A stretch of DNA of 64,000 nt from Perkinsela sp. pyNocScin1 (GCA_964019655.1 CAXHTR010000008.1:868001-932000); one strand, 5' to 3'. Positions 18,601 to 27,109 are shown, counted from the stretch's first letter. Notes: generated from the letters alone by a model not told the origin. Numbers and translations: made by a program.

Positions 18601-19611
18601 ATGTCGAAAAACTCCCGGCATGCGTTCTACGCCATCGCGGCAGAATGCTGGCTGCAGGACACCTGTAAGTCGCTCTCCGACGATGCAAAGGCCATCATCG
18701 GCGGGCCTTCGCTGAAGCTCAGCTGTACCAAGGGCCACGCGTTTGCCACGACGGATGTGTACGTCGACTTTCAGAAAAAGACCTCACAAGCAGAGCAATA
18801 CGCTGCAAGCCTGCACTTTCCGCCGTTCGGGACGTGGTGCGAGCTCCCATGCCTCCAGCGGTTCCGCAACTGCTCCAATCAGGCCGCGCACGTGTGCCAG
18901 CAGAACTGCGTTAACTGCGGTGGAAACCACGAGGTGTGCCCGTACCCCTGCCCTATCGTTCTCGCCTGTGGTCATACGTGCGCGCACAGGTGCGGTGAGC
19001 CATGTGGCGAGTGCCGGGAGCAAATTGTTCGGGAAACACAGTGCGATGGCTCTCGGTGCATTTCTGGCTATGACACCACATCGAAAACAATTCAATATGC
19101 GACTGTTCCACATTTTCGTGAGGCCATTTGCTGCGATGCGACTGCCGTAGGCACGCAATGCACCAGCGCCGACTTCAAGCCTTGCCTTCGGTGCGGGGCA
19201 GACGTTGATGTACAATGCGGCGGCGAAGCGCCTCGCAAGTGCACGCAGTGCAGTAAAATTCCCACTGCACACAGAGAATTACTACAGAAGCGAAATACCC
19301 TTCAAAATCAAAAGATTGCGCTGCAGATCGAGCTAGAGAAGCACACTGCAGAAAAAAATTCGGCAAATTGCCCAAACGGCCGTATCGCCAGGAGATGGCG
19401 AGAGCTTGACGCCGAGCTCACCGCCAAGCGCTCAGAAAAGGAGAAGGAAATGGGTGAGCGAATGCTCGCGGACCAGAAGGCCATTGTGGAGCGGCTGCGT
19501 GAGAAGAAAGCCTCTATCCAGCGATCGACGCAGCTCGCGCAGTCATACCTGAAGGTGAGCTATCCGATCAAGTGTCAGGACGTCATAATGCATGGGCTGG
19601 ATGCGCACTAA
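15604..19611 (+). CDS. ZNFX1/NFX1-like protein with degenerate, probably inactive SF1 helicase domain
   Basis: 1335 residues from ATG at 15604. The order matches ZNFX1: an N-terminal region including a GDTYLFRAEGSLACGLVRYA barrel-like segment, a helicase region, an NFX1-type Cys/His cluster at about 1079-1200 (CELPCLQRFRNCSN, CPYPCPIVLACGHTC, HRCGEPCGEC), and a basic coiled coil at 1225-1310. The helicase is broken at key sites. No GPPGTGKT is present, only an isolated STGKT near 588. The Walker B/DEAA box reads VLIDAASS near 813. A loop SMAEGAS replaces the usual D-Q-GE motif, although an ALSRA-like end (SKNSRHAFYAIA) can be traced. ZNFX1 proteins bind RNA in small-RNA inheritance and innate sensing. 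Here it would be a scaffold or RNA-binding protein, not a motor. Confidence 0.65.
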   Translation: MVHKLSVSLRDRWIPYVKGFEYGSVVAVEKLEALNISDSMSADSSQLPLNVADMYAIRLRIKDIRASSQEICPEKRQKVEASMLHTLADTCLRVMRTKDEANEVPSQDCTDFIALESLSNFRKGDTYLFRAEGSLACGLVRYAEKQRSLTDHKATLLKILCTNAGKDQAMQISDQLSPEWAALMRFIHGYLENRNTDINEDEEGRAEDMDTITHLLGQIIEILLATAHYSTASIILEQIQKILIKSKRSHGPAMRTRIALERTVARYIPTCAHNEFPYQKALAAKALGSQTENALLEKLLLQQASDDLPFDIVGVDTDGMLLIEHLHKSPKSVFVVAVTQTAVGNYTVFYFLSVDCERNLMALQSSNFTDFIVLLQAVTISRMLQNAEKDKSAASEYDVRCLDIDTERLISYCVKNESDIANQSGLIKSLTGVSCTDEEEQTLTVKMVSTDAQSCSKPHSIEKLKDSIGSLSKRSCGLHCVDGAHNGSLAFRKELVHTLYHERKKGTAANLAPVVKILQEAKKEHRQILESLAADSSNSNVELCCDALMTSYPAFVQAMSTIRQRRADLAFCIVSDRESTLEQFPAQSTGKTLGTNRLSTVCADSTNLASESVQKCSDRLQQRREAAHRLLESIEHEIWNNASALQMLEAAHSDPSIPASFPIDCLLACHSTSESALQHDATQEKVNLWVYGAPTEVDAEYDDGAAVPALFRVPLQATDAVAFPSDVPSENSSVQERLLFAIQCTKYHSFRLQGLYFETVSELQHLHRAQAEIAFRWSELDKITKQTVFSVHVRELLDPKIRAIFRKLDPSAVLIDAASSKALPPLLYVLTKADAPQKSYALRITSAMDDTFAPPCDVHVRFPEKHSVSAGLRAFQLALQNEFSTVPSESTAKPSTTTGIQYDAFIWTLPIWDTTLFCKMALELFRYIHNAQWDWEILVLAPDDLMAHSGVQGAARLIDHWGGGSHRLVSMAEGASITADVQIALLSEGHPLDASDLVQMSKNSRHAFYAIAAECWLQDTCKSLSDDAKAIIGGPSLKLSCTKGHAFATTDVYVDFQKKTSQAEQYAASLHFPPFGTWCELPCLQRFRNCSNQAAHVCQQNCVNCGGNHEVCPYPCPIVLACGHTCAHRCGEPCGECREQIVRETQCDGSRCISGYDTTSKTIQYATVPHFREAICCDATAVGTQCTSADFKPCLRCGADVDVQCGGEAPRKCTQCSKIPTAHRELLQKRNTLQNQKIALQIELEKHTAEKNSANCPNGRIARRWRELDAELTAKRSEKEKEMGERMLADQKAIVERLREKKASIQRSTQLAQSYLKVSYPIKCQDVIMHGLDAH

Positions 19612-19727
19612 TTTCGACTTTACTCTTTAGTGGCATTCAGTCAAATTTAACTTGAAAAGGCGATATTCAATGTATTCGCCACTATTAAGCTTCATTTCTA
19701 CTATATTCATGAGTGTCTCAGCGTAGC

Positions 19728-20432
19728 ATGGTCGGAATTATCGTCGGCAGCTACATGAAAATCACTGTCAAGGACAGAACCGCCCCAAACGGTGTCTCAC
19801 AGAAAAACCTCGACCAGCGCGCCTTCGAGGGCTTTCGCTTCCTCGGCCAGGCGCTGACGCACGAGAACCGCTTCTTTCTCGACTCCCTGGACGAGCTGCG
19901 GCAGTACCACAAGCCCGGCAACGTGTACGAAATGCCGCAGCGGCAGGTCTTCAACCCGCGGACCTACGAGGTCGCGCTGGCCATCTGCAACGCGTACCCG
20001 CACGAGCCCTTCCAGCTCACAGACCTCGACCGCGGGCTCACCTTCACGAAGCACCAGGCCATCAAGGTGAGCCAGTCAGAGCTCCCGCTTCTGAGCGACT
20101 ACAACGCGAAAAACGGCTCCAAAGTGCGGCAGAACCTCGTCATCGACGGTATCCTGCAGAACTCGACGCACGCGTGCTTCATGACTTCTATGGACGCGTT
20201 CAACGAGCGCGACATTCGCAACTGGCACAGCGAGGTGTCGTTCAGCCACCACTTTATGAGCAAGACGCTCGATGAGAAGCAGGCGAAGTTCTGGCGCGAA
20301 ATCTATAAGAAGAAGGTGCACCTCTACATCGGCTTTAAGTGCCCGATGATCAGCGAAATTCACGCGAACTTTGTCCGTTCGCTGCGTATTCGTCCGCTCA
20401 TTCGAAAAGGGTTTCAGTCCTTTGTTTGTTAG
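19728..20432 (+). CDS. Uncharacterised protein
   Basis: 234 residues from ATG at 19728 (MVGIIVGSYMKITVKDRTAP). Not recognised. It is rich in charged and aromatic residues (FRFLGQALTHENRFFLDSLDE; YKKKVHLYIGFKCPMISEIH), without membrane spans or repeats. An out-of-frame ATG at 19710 opens a 6-codon frame (MSVSA) that ends just before the start; it lies upstream of a TCTCAG that could be the trans-splice acceptor, so it would be removed. High GC and strongly biased codons suggest a well-expressed housekeeping gene, perhaps mitochondrial. Confidence 0.6.
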   Translation: MVGIIVGSYMKITVKDRTAPNGVSQKNLDQRAFEGFRFLGQALTHENRFFLDSLDELRQYHKPGNVYEMPQRQVFNPRTYEVALAICNAYPHEPFQLTDLDRGLTFTKHQAIKVSQSELPLLSDYNAKNGSKVRQNLVIDGILQNSTHACFMTSMDAFNERDIRNWHSEVSFSHHFMSKTLDEKQAKFWREIYKKKVHLYIGFKCPMISEIHANFVRSLRIRPLIRKGFQSFVC

Positions 20433-20513
20433 CATGTGCATAGCTGTGGCTTTGGATGGGTAGATACTACTAGCAACTATTGTTTGAACTTTTTGCTTTG
20501 TATTTTTCTCTCA

Positions 20514-20515
20514 AG
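20514..20515 (+). promoter_or_regulatory. Putative spliced-leader acceptor AG (ISY1 gene)
   Basis: The pyrimidine tract TTTTTGCTTTGTATTTTTCTCTCAAG ends 5 bases before the ATG at 20521. This is among the clearest tract-plus-AG signals in the window. The role is inferred. Confidence 0.4.
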
Positions 20516-20520
20516 TCCAA

Positions 20521-21315
20521 ATGTCAAGCATAGAAATCGGTGAGCTGCTCGGTACACTCTCTCGCGATACCCAGCGCGCGCAGATGCCGCTCAACCAGTA
20601 CTACGCCGAGCAGCAGCGGAACATTATTGCGGAGAAGACCGAGAAGCCCCTCGAAGACTACGAAAATGCAACAAAAGAAGATTTCAAGCGGGAGCTACAG
20701 CGCGTCACCAAGCGCATCCGGCAAGACATTGAAAAAATACAGAACGAGCTCATCAACGTCGATGAGCTCAAGCAGATCAACGACTCCATCAACGCGCTGC
20801 TGCAGGTCAAGTACGAGGTGTCGAAGCGCCTCGGCGAGCCGTGCCAGCGGCTCAAGTACAAGTACTTTGGCGCGTACAGGGACTATCTGCTCAAAACTGG
20901 TAAGAAGAAGGTCGTCCGCGAGATTCTAGAAAATTCAGAAGATGATGTGGAGGAAGAGGACAGGCCAGTCTCGTTCGAGCGCAAGCGGTGGAAGGGGAAA
21001 GCTCCGAGTGACTTTACCGAGAAAATTAGTGAAAAGGTCCCAGAAAAAAAGCTGAGTGCGCTCGAGAGCAAGATATACGCTGCCTTTCAGCTCCAGAACG
21101 GGTGCACGACTGTGTATACCCCGCTCGAGCCCTATAGCAACCCGCCAAAGGAGATTTACAGCCCGATAGAGTTCAGCGAGGAGCACCTCTGCGCGATCGA
21201 GGCCAAAGTCCAGGAGGAACTACAAAAAGAGCGAGACGAGAAACGCCGAGCGGTGGAAGCAGCGCAAGCTGCCATTGAGGCCCGAAAGCAGAGCCTTTTG
21301 CAAAAGTATGCGTAA
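20521..21315 (+). CDS. ISY1: ISY1-like splicing factor (NineTeen complex)
   Basis: 264 residues from ATG at 20521. The ISY1 core can be followed: KRELQRVTKRIRQDIEKIQ, ELKQINDSINALLQVKYEVSKR, then LKYKYFGAYRDYL (the YKYFGAAKDLPGV position) and a C-terminal helix ending RKQSLLQKYA, as in other ISY1 proteins. ISY1 belongs to the Prp19-associated complex and helps hold the catalytic centre between the two splicing steps. The usual MARNAEKA N-terminus, which contacts the spliceosome core, is replaced by MSSIEIGELLGTLS; residues QMPLNQYYAEQQRN may stand in for it. The middle is acidic. Confidence 0.75.
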   Translation: MSSIEIGELLGTLSRDTQRAQMPLNQYYAEQQRNIIAEKTEKPLEDYENATKEDFKRELQRVTKRIRQDIEKIQNELINVDELKQINDSINALLQVKYEVSKRLGEPCQRLKYKYFGAYRDYLLKTGKKKVVREILENSEDDVEEEDRPVSFERKRWKGKAPSDFTEKISEKVPEKKLSALESKIYAAFQLQNGCTTVYTPLEPYSNPPKEIYSPIEFSEEHLCAIEAKVQEELQKERDEKRRAVEAAQAAIEARKQSLLQKYA

Positions 21316-21495
21316 AGGGTGAGGTTGGATTGTGCCATAGGGATATTTATGTGTACCAGAGGCTTTTGAGGGCACCTAGCGTCGTTTTTCCACAATGCCA
21401 TAAACGATGGACTGTGTATACCTTTTTCTACTGGCTTACTCGTCGAATAGAGCAGTTCACTTTATTCAAAAATCTTTTCCTTACACCTCTACTTA

Positions 21496-22284
21496 ATGCT
21501 GAACCGAAACGCCGCGCTGCTCGCAGCATCGGGCAAAAACGCCACGTGGGGAGAGGCCATCAAGCACGGGGCTGTCTTCTACTGGAACGGCACCAAGCAG
21601 TTCGGCCGCAACTTTGTCCACGCGCAGCGGCTCGTCCGGTACCGCATGGCCGGCTACACGCTGTCGTGGAGCGACAAGAAGCATCTCGAGATCATGTCGG
21701 GCGACATGAAGCGCATGGTGCCCTTCTCCTTCTTCATCATCGTGCCGTTCATGGAGTTCCTCCTGCCCTTCGCGCTCTACTTCTTCCCCTCGCTTCTGCC
21801 GAGCACGTATGAGACGGAGAAGCAGCGGGCGCAGCGCACGACAGCCCTGCGGGCGACGCAGGTCTCGGCCGCGGATGCGCTTGGCCAGATGTGCCCGAAC
21901 CTCAAGTCCGAGGTGCAGAGCGTCGGGAAGCCAAAGTTCGACTTCCACGAGCCCGCCATGGACCTCCTGACGCAGGAGCACGCGTATGCACTGACCCGGT
22001 CATTCCAGAAGCGCGCCCCGCTGGGCAAGTACTGGGGCCTCGCCGCGCTGAAAGTTACCATCCGCCGGTACGTTCGCAAAATTCACGAGGAGGACTGCGC
22101 GCTGCTCGCCTACGGCATCGTCAACGTGCCCAAGGTCCAAGTCGACGAGGCGTGCCTGGCCCGGTGTATCGTGCTGAGCCGCGACGCCCTCGCGGACTGG
22201 GTCCAGAAGTCAGCTGCCGATGCGACGGCCACGGCAACCGCAAAGCTCTTGTTCGAAGCTGCCGCAAGTGTCTCGAAGGCCTAG
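21496..22284 (+). CDS. LETM1: LETM1-domain mitochondrial inner-membrane protein, short form
   Basis: 262 residues from ATG at 21496. The LETM1 signature is clear at about 54-98: GYTLSWSDKKHLEIMSGDM, then a hydrophobic segment ending MEFLLPFALYFFPSLLPSTYE, which is the single membrane span plus Pro-rich edge of the family. The N-terminus (MLNRNAALLAASGKNAT) can serve as a presequence. LETM1 proteins handle K+/H+ or Ca2+/H+ exchange and bind mitoribosomes. At 262 residues it lacks the long coiled-coil and EF-hand tail of LETM1 and keeps only the ribosome-binding-like helices, closer to LETMD1 or reduced forms. Confidence 0.82.
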   Translation: MLNRNAALLAASGKNATWGEAIKHGAVFYWNGTKQFGRNFVHAQRLVRYRMAGYTLSWSDKKHLEIMSGDMKRMVPFSFFIIVPFMEFLLPFALYFFPSLLPSTYETEKQRAQRTTALRATQVSAADALGQMCPNLKSEVQSVGKPKFDFHEPAMDLLTQEHAYALTRSFQKRAPLGKYWGLAALKVTIRRYVRKIHEEDCALLAYGIVNVPKVQVDEACLARCIVLSRDALADWVQKSAADATATATAKLLFEAAASVSKA

Positions 22285-22489
22285 TCAGAAAGTGCTCCAG
22301 CACCCGAGGCGCCTCGAAAATTGAAAAGTAACTGTGTACAATCAAATCCACATCTCTCAGCACTACGCTGCCACCTGGGCTTCTTATGAATAATTTTGCG
22401 TTTTCTGAAGAACTTTGCGCACTTGTTCGCATGAATACTCGTAAATTCACTTTTCTGTGTAAACTCGTAATGGAACCCCACGTGTCGAT

Positions 22490-24784
22490 ATGCCAACCAA
22501 ATCAGCAAAAGCCTCGACGACACCTTCAAAATCGGCGCGAAAAGTGCGGTCCGTGCACCTGACCCCCCTCGACCCTTCAGAAACGCCCCGCAGCACATCG
22601 CGGAGGGGCACCAGCAGCAAGCGCTACCGCAAGGCAGACCTCTCGCCAGCCGTCATCTTCCCGGACGAGGGTATGCAGAGCGCCTCCATCGACGACATCT
22701 TGGAGTGGGAGTCTTCGAAGAAAAAGTCCCGAGCTGGCACGCCGTCGAGCACTGTGCAGCGCACCCGCGGACGGCTGCAGCGGGGCGACGACGCGCTCGA
22801 CGACGCCCACTGGAAGAACGCAGACTGCATGGACATGACGCTCGACCGCAGCGTCCGGAAGGAGATATTCGCCGGCGAGCCCCTTCCCTCCACAGATGAC
22901 ATTGATTTTCCGTATAGGGCCCAGGCGACACAGCTAAAGCCAAATTTTAGCCAAAAACCGTTCCAGAGCCTCCCACGGTCGCCCTTTGCGACGGATATGA
23001 TCCAGCAGTGCATGTCCGCGGCTGATGGCGCAACGGTCCGCTGGACTGCGCTCGGCTGCACTTTCGCACATTCGCCCCAGCTGCCGCAGAACGCCGCGCT
23101 GCTCGCCAAGATGTCCCCGCTCGTCGCACTGGCAAATGAGCTGCGAGGCTTTCTCGAGTGCGCACATAAAGTCCAGTCGAACTGTGGCAAAGCCGTCCAC
23201 GGCGTCGTCCAAAGGCACTTGGACGCATTCACAGCGGCCATGGCGGCCATACACGTCGAAAGCGTATCGATGTCAGCGCTTCTTCGAATCTTCGCTTCCC
23301 ACACGCCGCGGCTGCACTTTCTCGTTCACGTTCTGCGGCTGACGAGCGGCCTCTCGGGTGGAAAGCTCCTATCTGCCATCACTGCCCTCCACGCGACAAC
23401 AAGCGAGCCGAAAATTCTTCTGGAGATCACACGCGCAGCTGTCGAGCCACTTTTTAATATGCTGGAGTCGTGGGTGATGTACGGTCGCCTTGAGGACGCC
23501 TTCGGGGAATTTTTCATTCAGCGCGAGGGGACGACCAGTGAAACACTCCAGTGGGAGGGTACGTACTCGATAGCCCTCGAAAAGCTCCTGCCTGCCGTTG
23601 TCCCTGGCGTGGGCGCAGTTTTTACGACAGAAACAGTCGACTGTATCCTCCGCATCGGCAAGACCGTCGACTTTCTGCGTCTTCTTGGGCGCTCGAGTGA
23701 GACGTACGAGCAGGCGCCGACGCCCCAGTTTGAAGTCGCTGTCGACCTGCGGCCGTTTTTTGCGGAGCGTGCTGCCCACCTGGGTGCACAGCTCCGTGGT
23801 GTCTTTCTGGAAGAAAAGTTTGCGTCGACGCACATAAAAGTTTTGACCGACTATGTTTTATTACAAAGCGGTGACTTTGCCGCCACGCTGAGCGAGGCGT
23901 TGGCAGCGAGTGGCTCGGCGGATTTATGTGGAAATATGCAGGACGTACTCGATGCTGCCATCGACAGCGATGCGCACCCGACCGCCCTGAAAAGTGCCCT
24001 GGAGGCCATCGCAGTGCTCCCCAAGACCGCATCGAAAAGAACTGTGCAGCCAATCTGGACGAACTCCCTGCCGCAGATGCACTTCAGGCCCCGAGGCCTC
24101 GCGGGCATCGTCCTCACGCCAGCAATTGTGGAACAGTTGGCCCCAGTGCATGCGCTCGTGACTCAGTTGCGCGTCACCGACCGGTACCTCACCACTGTTG
24201 GCCAAAGTATCCGGAGCCAAGCGCGCTCGCACGCCATTGTGCACCTGTGTGCAAAAAGCCAAAAACTCATTCGAGCCATTCTACACTTTGTCGCAGATGG
24301 CATACTCACGCCCCACATCGATGCCCTGCACGCTGCGCTTGATGATCCAGCGCTTCTCTCGACCCACGGGTGCATCGAGGGCATGCAGTGGGTTTTGGCT
24401 GCCTTTTGTGAAAACGTCCGGGCAGACCTCTTCATGGATCGAGGCCCCACAGATGTGCCAGCGCCCATCCGCAAGCGGCTGGCAGTGGTCAACACAGTCG
24501 AATCAAGTGCCCTCGCCCAGCGGAATTTACTGCACAAGGTGCGCACCCTGCTTCAGGCCGCGGCTGACTTCCCAGTGCAGTGTGATGCGCTCTTTGCGGC
24601 CTACGCGAGCGGTAGGGCGCAGACCGCGTCGATGCGGCGGTGCCACGACGAGCTGTCGGGATCGCTCCAGAAGCTCGTCACAGAGGTCTTTTCCGCCCTC
24701 CAGTGGCCAAGCGTGGCGGAGCTTCGTAGCGCACAGCTGCTGCGCAGTGCGTTGACTTCAACTGGCTTTGTGCGATTTCGGTGA
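22490..24784 (+). CDS. Gamma-tubulin complex component (GCP family)
   Basis: 764 residues from ATG at 22490; the ATG at 22470 is out of frame. A basic Ser/Thr/Pro-rich N-terminus (1-60) leads into an all-helical body. The GRIP1-type segment EPLFNMLESWVMYGRLEDAFGEFF (about 320-345) is the strongest match to Spc97/Spc98 proteins (usually LxxWIxxGxLxDPxxEFF). The C-terminal gamma-tubulin-binding GRIP2 half follows (FMDRGPTDVPAPIRKRLAVV, LHKVRTLLQAAADFP). It would nucleate microtubules with gamma-tubulin. Which GCP it is (GCP2 or GCP3 most likely, by size) is not settled. Confidence 0.75.
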   Translation: MPTKSAKASTTPSKSARKVRSVHLTPLDPSETPRSTSRRGTSSKRYRKADLSPAVIFPDEGMQSASIDDILEWESSKKKSRAGTPSSTVQRTRGRLQRGDDALDDAHWKNADCMDMTLDRSVRKEIFAGEPLPSTDDIDFPYRAQATQLKPNFSQKPFQSLPRSPFATDMIQQCMSAADGATVRWTALGCTFAHSPQLPQNAALLAKMSPLVALANELRGFLECAHKVQSNCGKAVHGVVQRHLDAFTAAMAAIHVESVSMSALLRIFASHTPRLHFLVHVLRLTSGLSGGKLLSAITALHATTSEPKILLEITRAAVEPLFNMLESWVMYGRLEDAFGEFFIQREGTTSETLQWEGTYSIALEKLLPAVVPGVGAVFTTETVDCILRIGKTVDFLRLLGRSSETYEQAPTPQFEVAVDLRPFFAERAAHLGAQLRGVFLEEKFASTHIKVLTDYVLLQSGDFAATLSEALAASGSADLCGNMQDVLDAAIDSDAHPTALKSALEAIAVLPKTASKRTVQPIWTNSLPQMHFRPRGLAGIVLTPAIVEQLAPVHALVTQLRVTDRYLTTVGQSIRSQARSHAIVHLCAKSQKLIRAILHFVADGILTPHIDALHAALDDPALLSTHGCIEGMQWVLAAFCENVRADLFMDRGPTDVPAPIRKRLAVVNTVESSALAQRNLLHKVRTLLQAAADFPVQCDALFAAYASGRAQTASMRRCHDELSGSLQKLVTEVFSALQWPSVAELRSAQLLRSALTSTGFVRFR

Positions 24785-24913
24785 TGTTGGCCATGAGTTT
24801 TTTCGCTTCGAGTCGAGTAGACTTGTTAAATTTGGTATTTATTTTCTCTGAAGAATTCGCATCATTATCACATTTCTTTTTCTTATTTCTCACACATGTC
24901 AATACTTCCCTAA

Positions 24914-24915
24914 AG
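24914..24915 (+). promoter_or_regulatory. Putative spliced-leader acceptor AG (RING-CH gene)
   Basis: TTTCTTTTTCTTATTTCTCAC followed by TTCCCTAAAG ends 8 bases before the ATG at 24924. An out-of-frame ATG at 24896 lies upstream of this AG and would be removed by splicing here. Inferred role. Confidence 0.4.
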
Positions 24916-24923
24916 GCGCTACC

Positions 24924-26495
24924 ATGCTCGCTGGACTTTTCCTCATAGCGCTCAGCACACACCTGCAATCGCTCGAAGAGTACGGCCCGCCAGAGGATGA
25001 CCACGCTGAGCGCGCACTGACGCTCCACAAGATCAACCCGCTGCAAACGCCAGCGTTCGAGGGGACTATGTCGAGTGGCAGCACTGCGTTCTTCCAGTTC
25101 ACATCTGCAAAAATGGCAGACAGCTTTATTGATGTCGTCGTCAAGCTCCACACCGCGTTTGTGCTCGGCGAGCCGCAGACCGGGTTTGAGATCGGCTTCA
25201 CGAGCGACCCGGAGTTCGCCGAGCGGCTGCAGCGGGACCCGCAGGGCACTGTGGAGGCGGCCCCGCACGCCATCACCGGCGGTGACATTTTTGGCGCAGT
25301 GATCATGGCGTCGCAGCAGAGCGCGCTGTGCCAGCACTGCCGGCGCGTCCAGGTCTCTGCAAAGCACACCTCGAGCACGAATAGTACGCACTGGATAGTC
25401 CTTCGTTCTGATAAGACGGCTGTGGCAGAGAACGTCGCGTTCACACTGTACGTGAACATTCGGCCCCGGTTCAGCTTCATCGTCCTGCACTGCATGATCT
25501 TTCTGTTTTTCGGCATTCTCTTCGCGTGGCAGCTCATCCCAATGCTCATGGCGATCGCGCGGGCGCAGCCAGCAGCACACGCGGCGTGGCCGCACTTTTA
25601 CTTTGATCAGCTTTTGTCACTGCCGTTCGTTTTTGTGTGGAAAGGCTATGACGCTGTGCAGCGCATCGCCTTCCTCTGGCGGAGATGGACACAGGAGCGC
25701 ATGAAGGGCACACCGCACGAGAAGCTCATTGGGAGTCTGGAGTCTATTAGCACGACAGAGCAGGACTTCAACGCGCCCTCGTGCCGCATCTGCCGGGACA
25801 CAGCTGGCCAGCTCATCACCCCATGCCAGTGCTCAGGATCGATGGCCTACGTGCACCGCGAGTGCCTTGACCGGTGGCGGACAGAGTGTTTTAAGAATGA
25901 CCCACGGAGCAAAAAGGTCGCGAGCTGTGACGTCTGTCTGCAGCCCTTCGAGGACTCTGTTCAGTTCAAGCCGGGGGACCTGCTCCAGCGGTTCATGCAC
26001 GCGCAGGCGGAGTCCGTCGGGATTCTGATCGTACAGATTTTTTCCTTCTGGCTCTTTCTCTTTGTCTGGAGTCTCGTGATACGCTTCGTTTTTGCAAGAG
26101 CCCAGTGCTCTGCGCCATGGGACTTGATGAGCGATGCATCGCTCTACGATCTCGATGCGCTGCTCCAGAGCTTCTTCATCTATGCGGCTTTTTATTGGAT
26201 GTATTACATCGCAGCCTTTGCGCGGTTCCTCGCGAACGGTGGTGAAGGCAGATTATACACAGTGCAAAATGCTTTGCTTGCGGCCATGGCCCTCGGATCA
26301 TTCTGCTACACGAGCGCGCTTCTCAAATTCTTAGCCTACTTGCGGTCCGAAATGTTTGTGTGGGACTATGAACTAAAGCTCATGCCAGGGCTACCAATAG
26401 GACTCTTATCAACGTGTCTTTTCATCATGTGTGCTCGCGCTATGATGGGTCGGAGCGTACGAAACTCTTCAGCTGACGGGCGTTCCTCAATATGA
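24924..26495 (+). CDS. Membrane RING-CH (MARCH-type) E3 ubiquitin ligase
   Basis: 523 residues from ATG at 24924. A signal-peptide-like start (MLAGLFLIALSTHLQSLEEYG) precedes a lumenal domain of about 170 residues, a membrane span (FIVLHCMIFLFFGILFAWQL), then the RING-CH finger at about 287-337: CRICRDTAGQLITPCQCSGS, H-x2-C in VHRECLDRW, and CDVCLQPF, the C4HC3 arrangement with the conserved Trp. Four or so more spans follow. It should ubiquitinate membrane proteins from the ER or endosomes. The fusion of a lumenal ectodomain to the RING-CH is less common than plain MARCH proteins. Last gene before the convergent switch. Confidence 0.85.
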   Translation: MLAGLFLIALSTHLQSLEEYGPPEDDHAERALTLHKINPLQTPAFEGTMSSGSTAFFQFTSAKMADSFIDVVVKLHTAFVLGEPQTGFEIGFTSDPEFAERLQRDPQGTVEAAPHAITGGDIFGAVIMASQQSALCQHCRRVQVSAKHTSSTNSTHWIVLRSDKTAVAENVAFTLYVNIRPRFSFIVLHCMIFLFFGILFAWQLIPMLMAIARAQPAAHAAWPHFYFDQLLSLPFVFVWKGYDAVQRIAFLWRRWTQERMKGTPHEKLIGSLESISTTEQDFNAPSCRICRDTAGQLITPCQCSGSMAYVHRECLDRWRTECFKNDPRSKKVASCDVCLQPFEDSVQFKPGDLLQRFMHAQAESVGILIVQIFSFWLFLFVWSLVIRFVFARAQCSAPWDLMSDASLYDLDALLQSFFIYAAFYWMYYIAAFARFLANGGEGRLYTVQNALLAAMALGSFCYTSALLKFLAYLRSEMFVWDYELKLMPGLPIGLLSTCLFIMCARAMMGRSVRNSSADGRSSI

Positions 26496-26623
26496 ATCCT
26501 ATGAATGTGCAATGAGTAATTTATTTTTCGATGTCTGCATGATAGGACGCTAAAAGGTTGAATTTATCGAGTTTATTCATTCAATGCAGAAAACAGTCCC
26601 GGCTGAACAGCCCATGCATGTTC

Positions 26624-26629
26624 AAAAAA
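26624..26629 (-). terminator. Pol III T-run terminator of tRNA-Ile
   Basis: Six consecutive T residues on the minus strand directly follow the discriminator base of tRNA-Ile(AAT). Confidence 0.8.
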
Positions 26630-26703
26630 TGCTCCCGGCAGGGATCGAACCTGCGACCTTGGGCTTATTAGACCCACGCTCTAACCAGCTGAGCTACGAG
26701 AGC
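26630..26703 (-). tRNA. tRNA-Ile (anticodon AAT)
   Basis: The minus strand begins GCTCTCG and ends CGGGAGC plus discriminator A, a full 7-bp acceptor. The D arm (GCTC...GAGC), anticodon arm with loop CTAATAA (anticodon AAT) and T arm (GCAGG TTCGATC CCTGC) all form. There is no intron and CCA is not encoded. It lies at the convergent strand switch. Confidence 0.96.
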
Positions 26704-26781
26704 TACGTATGGGTGCAAATTTACATTTCATATATAATGATTACTTTTTGCGTACATGTGTGTGTAAACCAAGATTTTGGT

Positions 26782-26863
26782 GCGTCCATACCCAAGTGGT
26801 TAAGGGGCTTGACTTGAAATCAAGTATGCGTAGCATGCGCAGGTTCGAACCCTGCTGGGCGCG
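26782..26863 (+). tRNA. tRNA-Ser (anticodon TGA)
   Basis: Acceptor GCGTCCA pairs with TGGGCGC. The anticodon stem CTTGA/TCAAG holds loop CTTGAAA (anticodon TGA). A long variable arm (TATGCGTAGCATGC) marks a class II tRNA, and the T arm is GCAGG TTCGAAC CCTGC. Only TTT follows at 26864-26866, with no run of four T residues before tRNA-Asn. Confidence 0.95.
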
Positions 26864-26894
26864 TTTCGCGATTCTCAAAATCGGTCAAATTACG

Positions 26895-26898
26895 AAAA
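26895..26898 (-). terminator. Pol III T4 terminator of tRNA-Asn
   Basis: Four T residues on the minus strand follow the tRNA-Asn 3' end by one base. Confidence 0.65.
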
Positions 26899-26971
26899 CT
26901 CCTCCGGTTGGGTTTGAACCAACGACCTGTAGATTAACAGTCTAACGCGCTACCTACTGCGCCACGGAGGA
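26899..26971 (-). tRNA. tRNA-Asn (anticodon GTT)
   Basis: The minus strand starts TCCTCCG and ends CGGAGGA with discriminator G. The D arm region GGCGCAGTAGGTAGCGC, anticodon loop CTGTTAA (GTT) and T arm GTTGG TTCAAAC CCAAC match eukaryotic tRNA-Asn. One mismatch sits at the base of the anticodon stem. Confidence 0.94.
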
Positions 26972-27109
26972 CAGAGAAAGAGAAATCCTTAATGTCTAGA
27001 CACACAAACACAATGGGGGCTACCGGCAGACAGGTGATTTCGAATCATGTTGTATCTCAGTGCTATGGAATTCGTCTACCTGATTTTATAATCTCCAGCT
27101 CGGTCTAAA

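Noticed and set aside
26969..26976. ACAGAGA near tRNA-Asn, as in U6 snRNA
   Set aside because: The flanking U6 sequences are absent and part of the match belongs to the tRNA acceptor.
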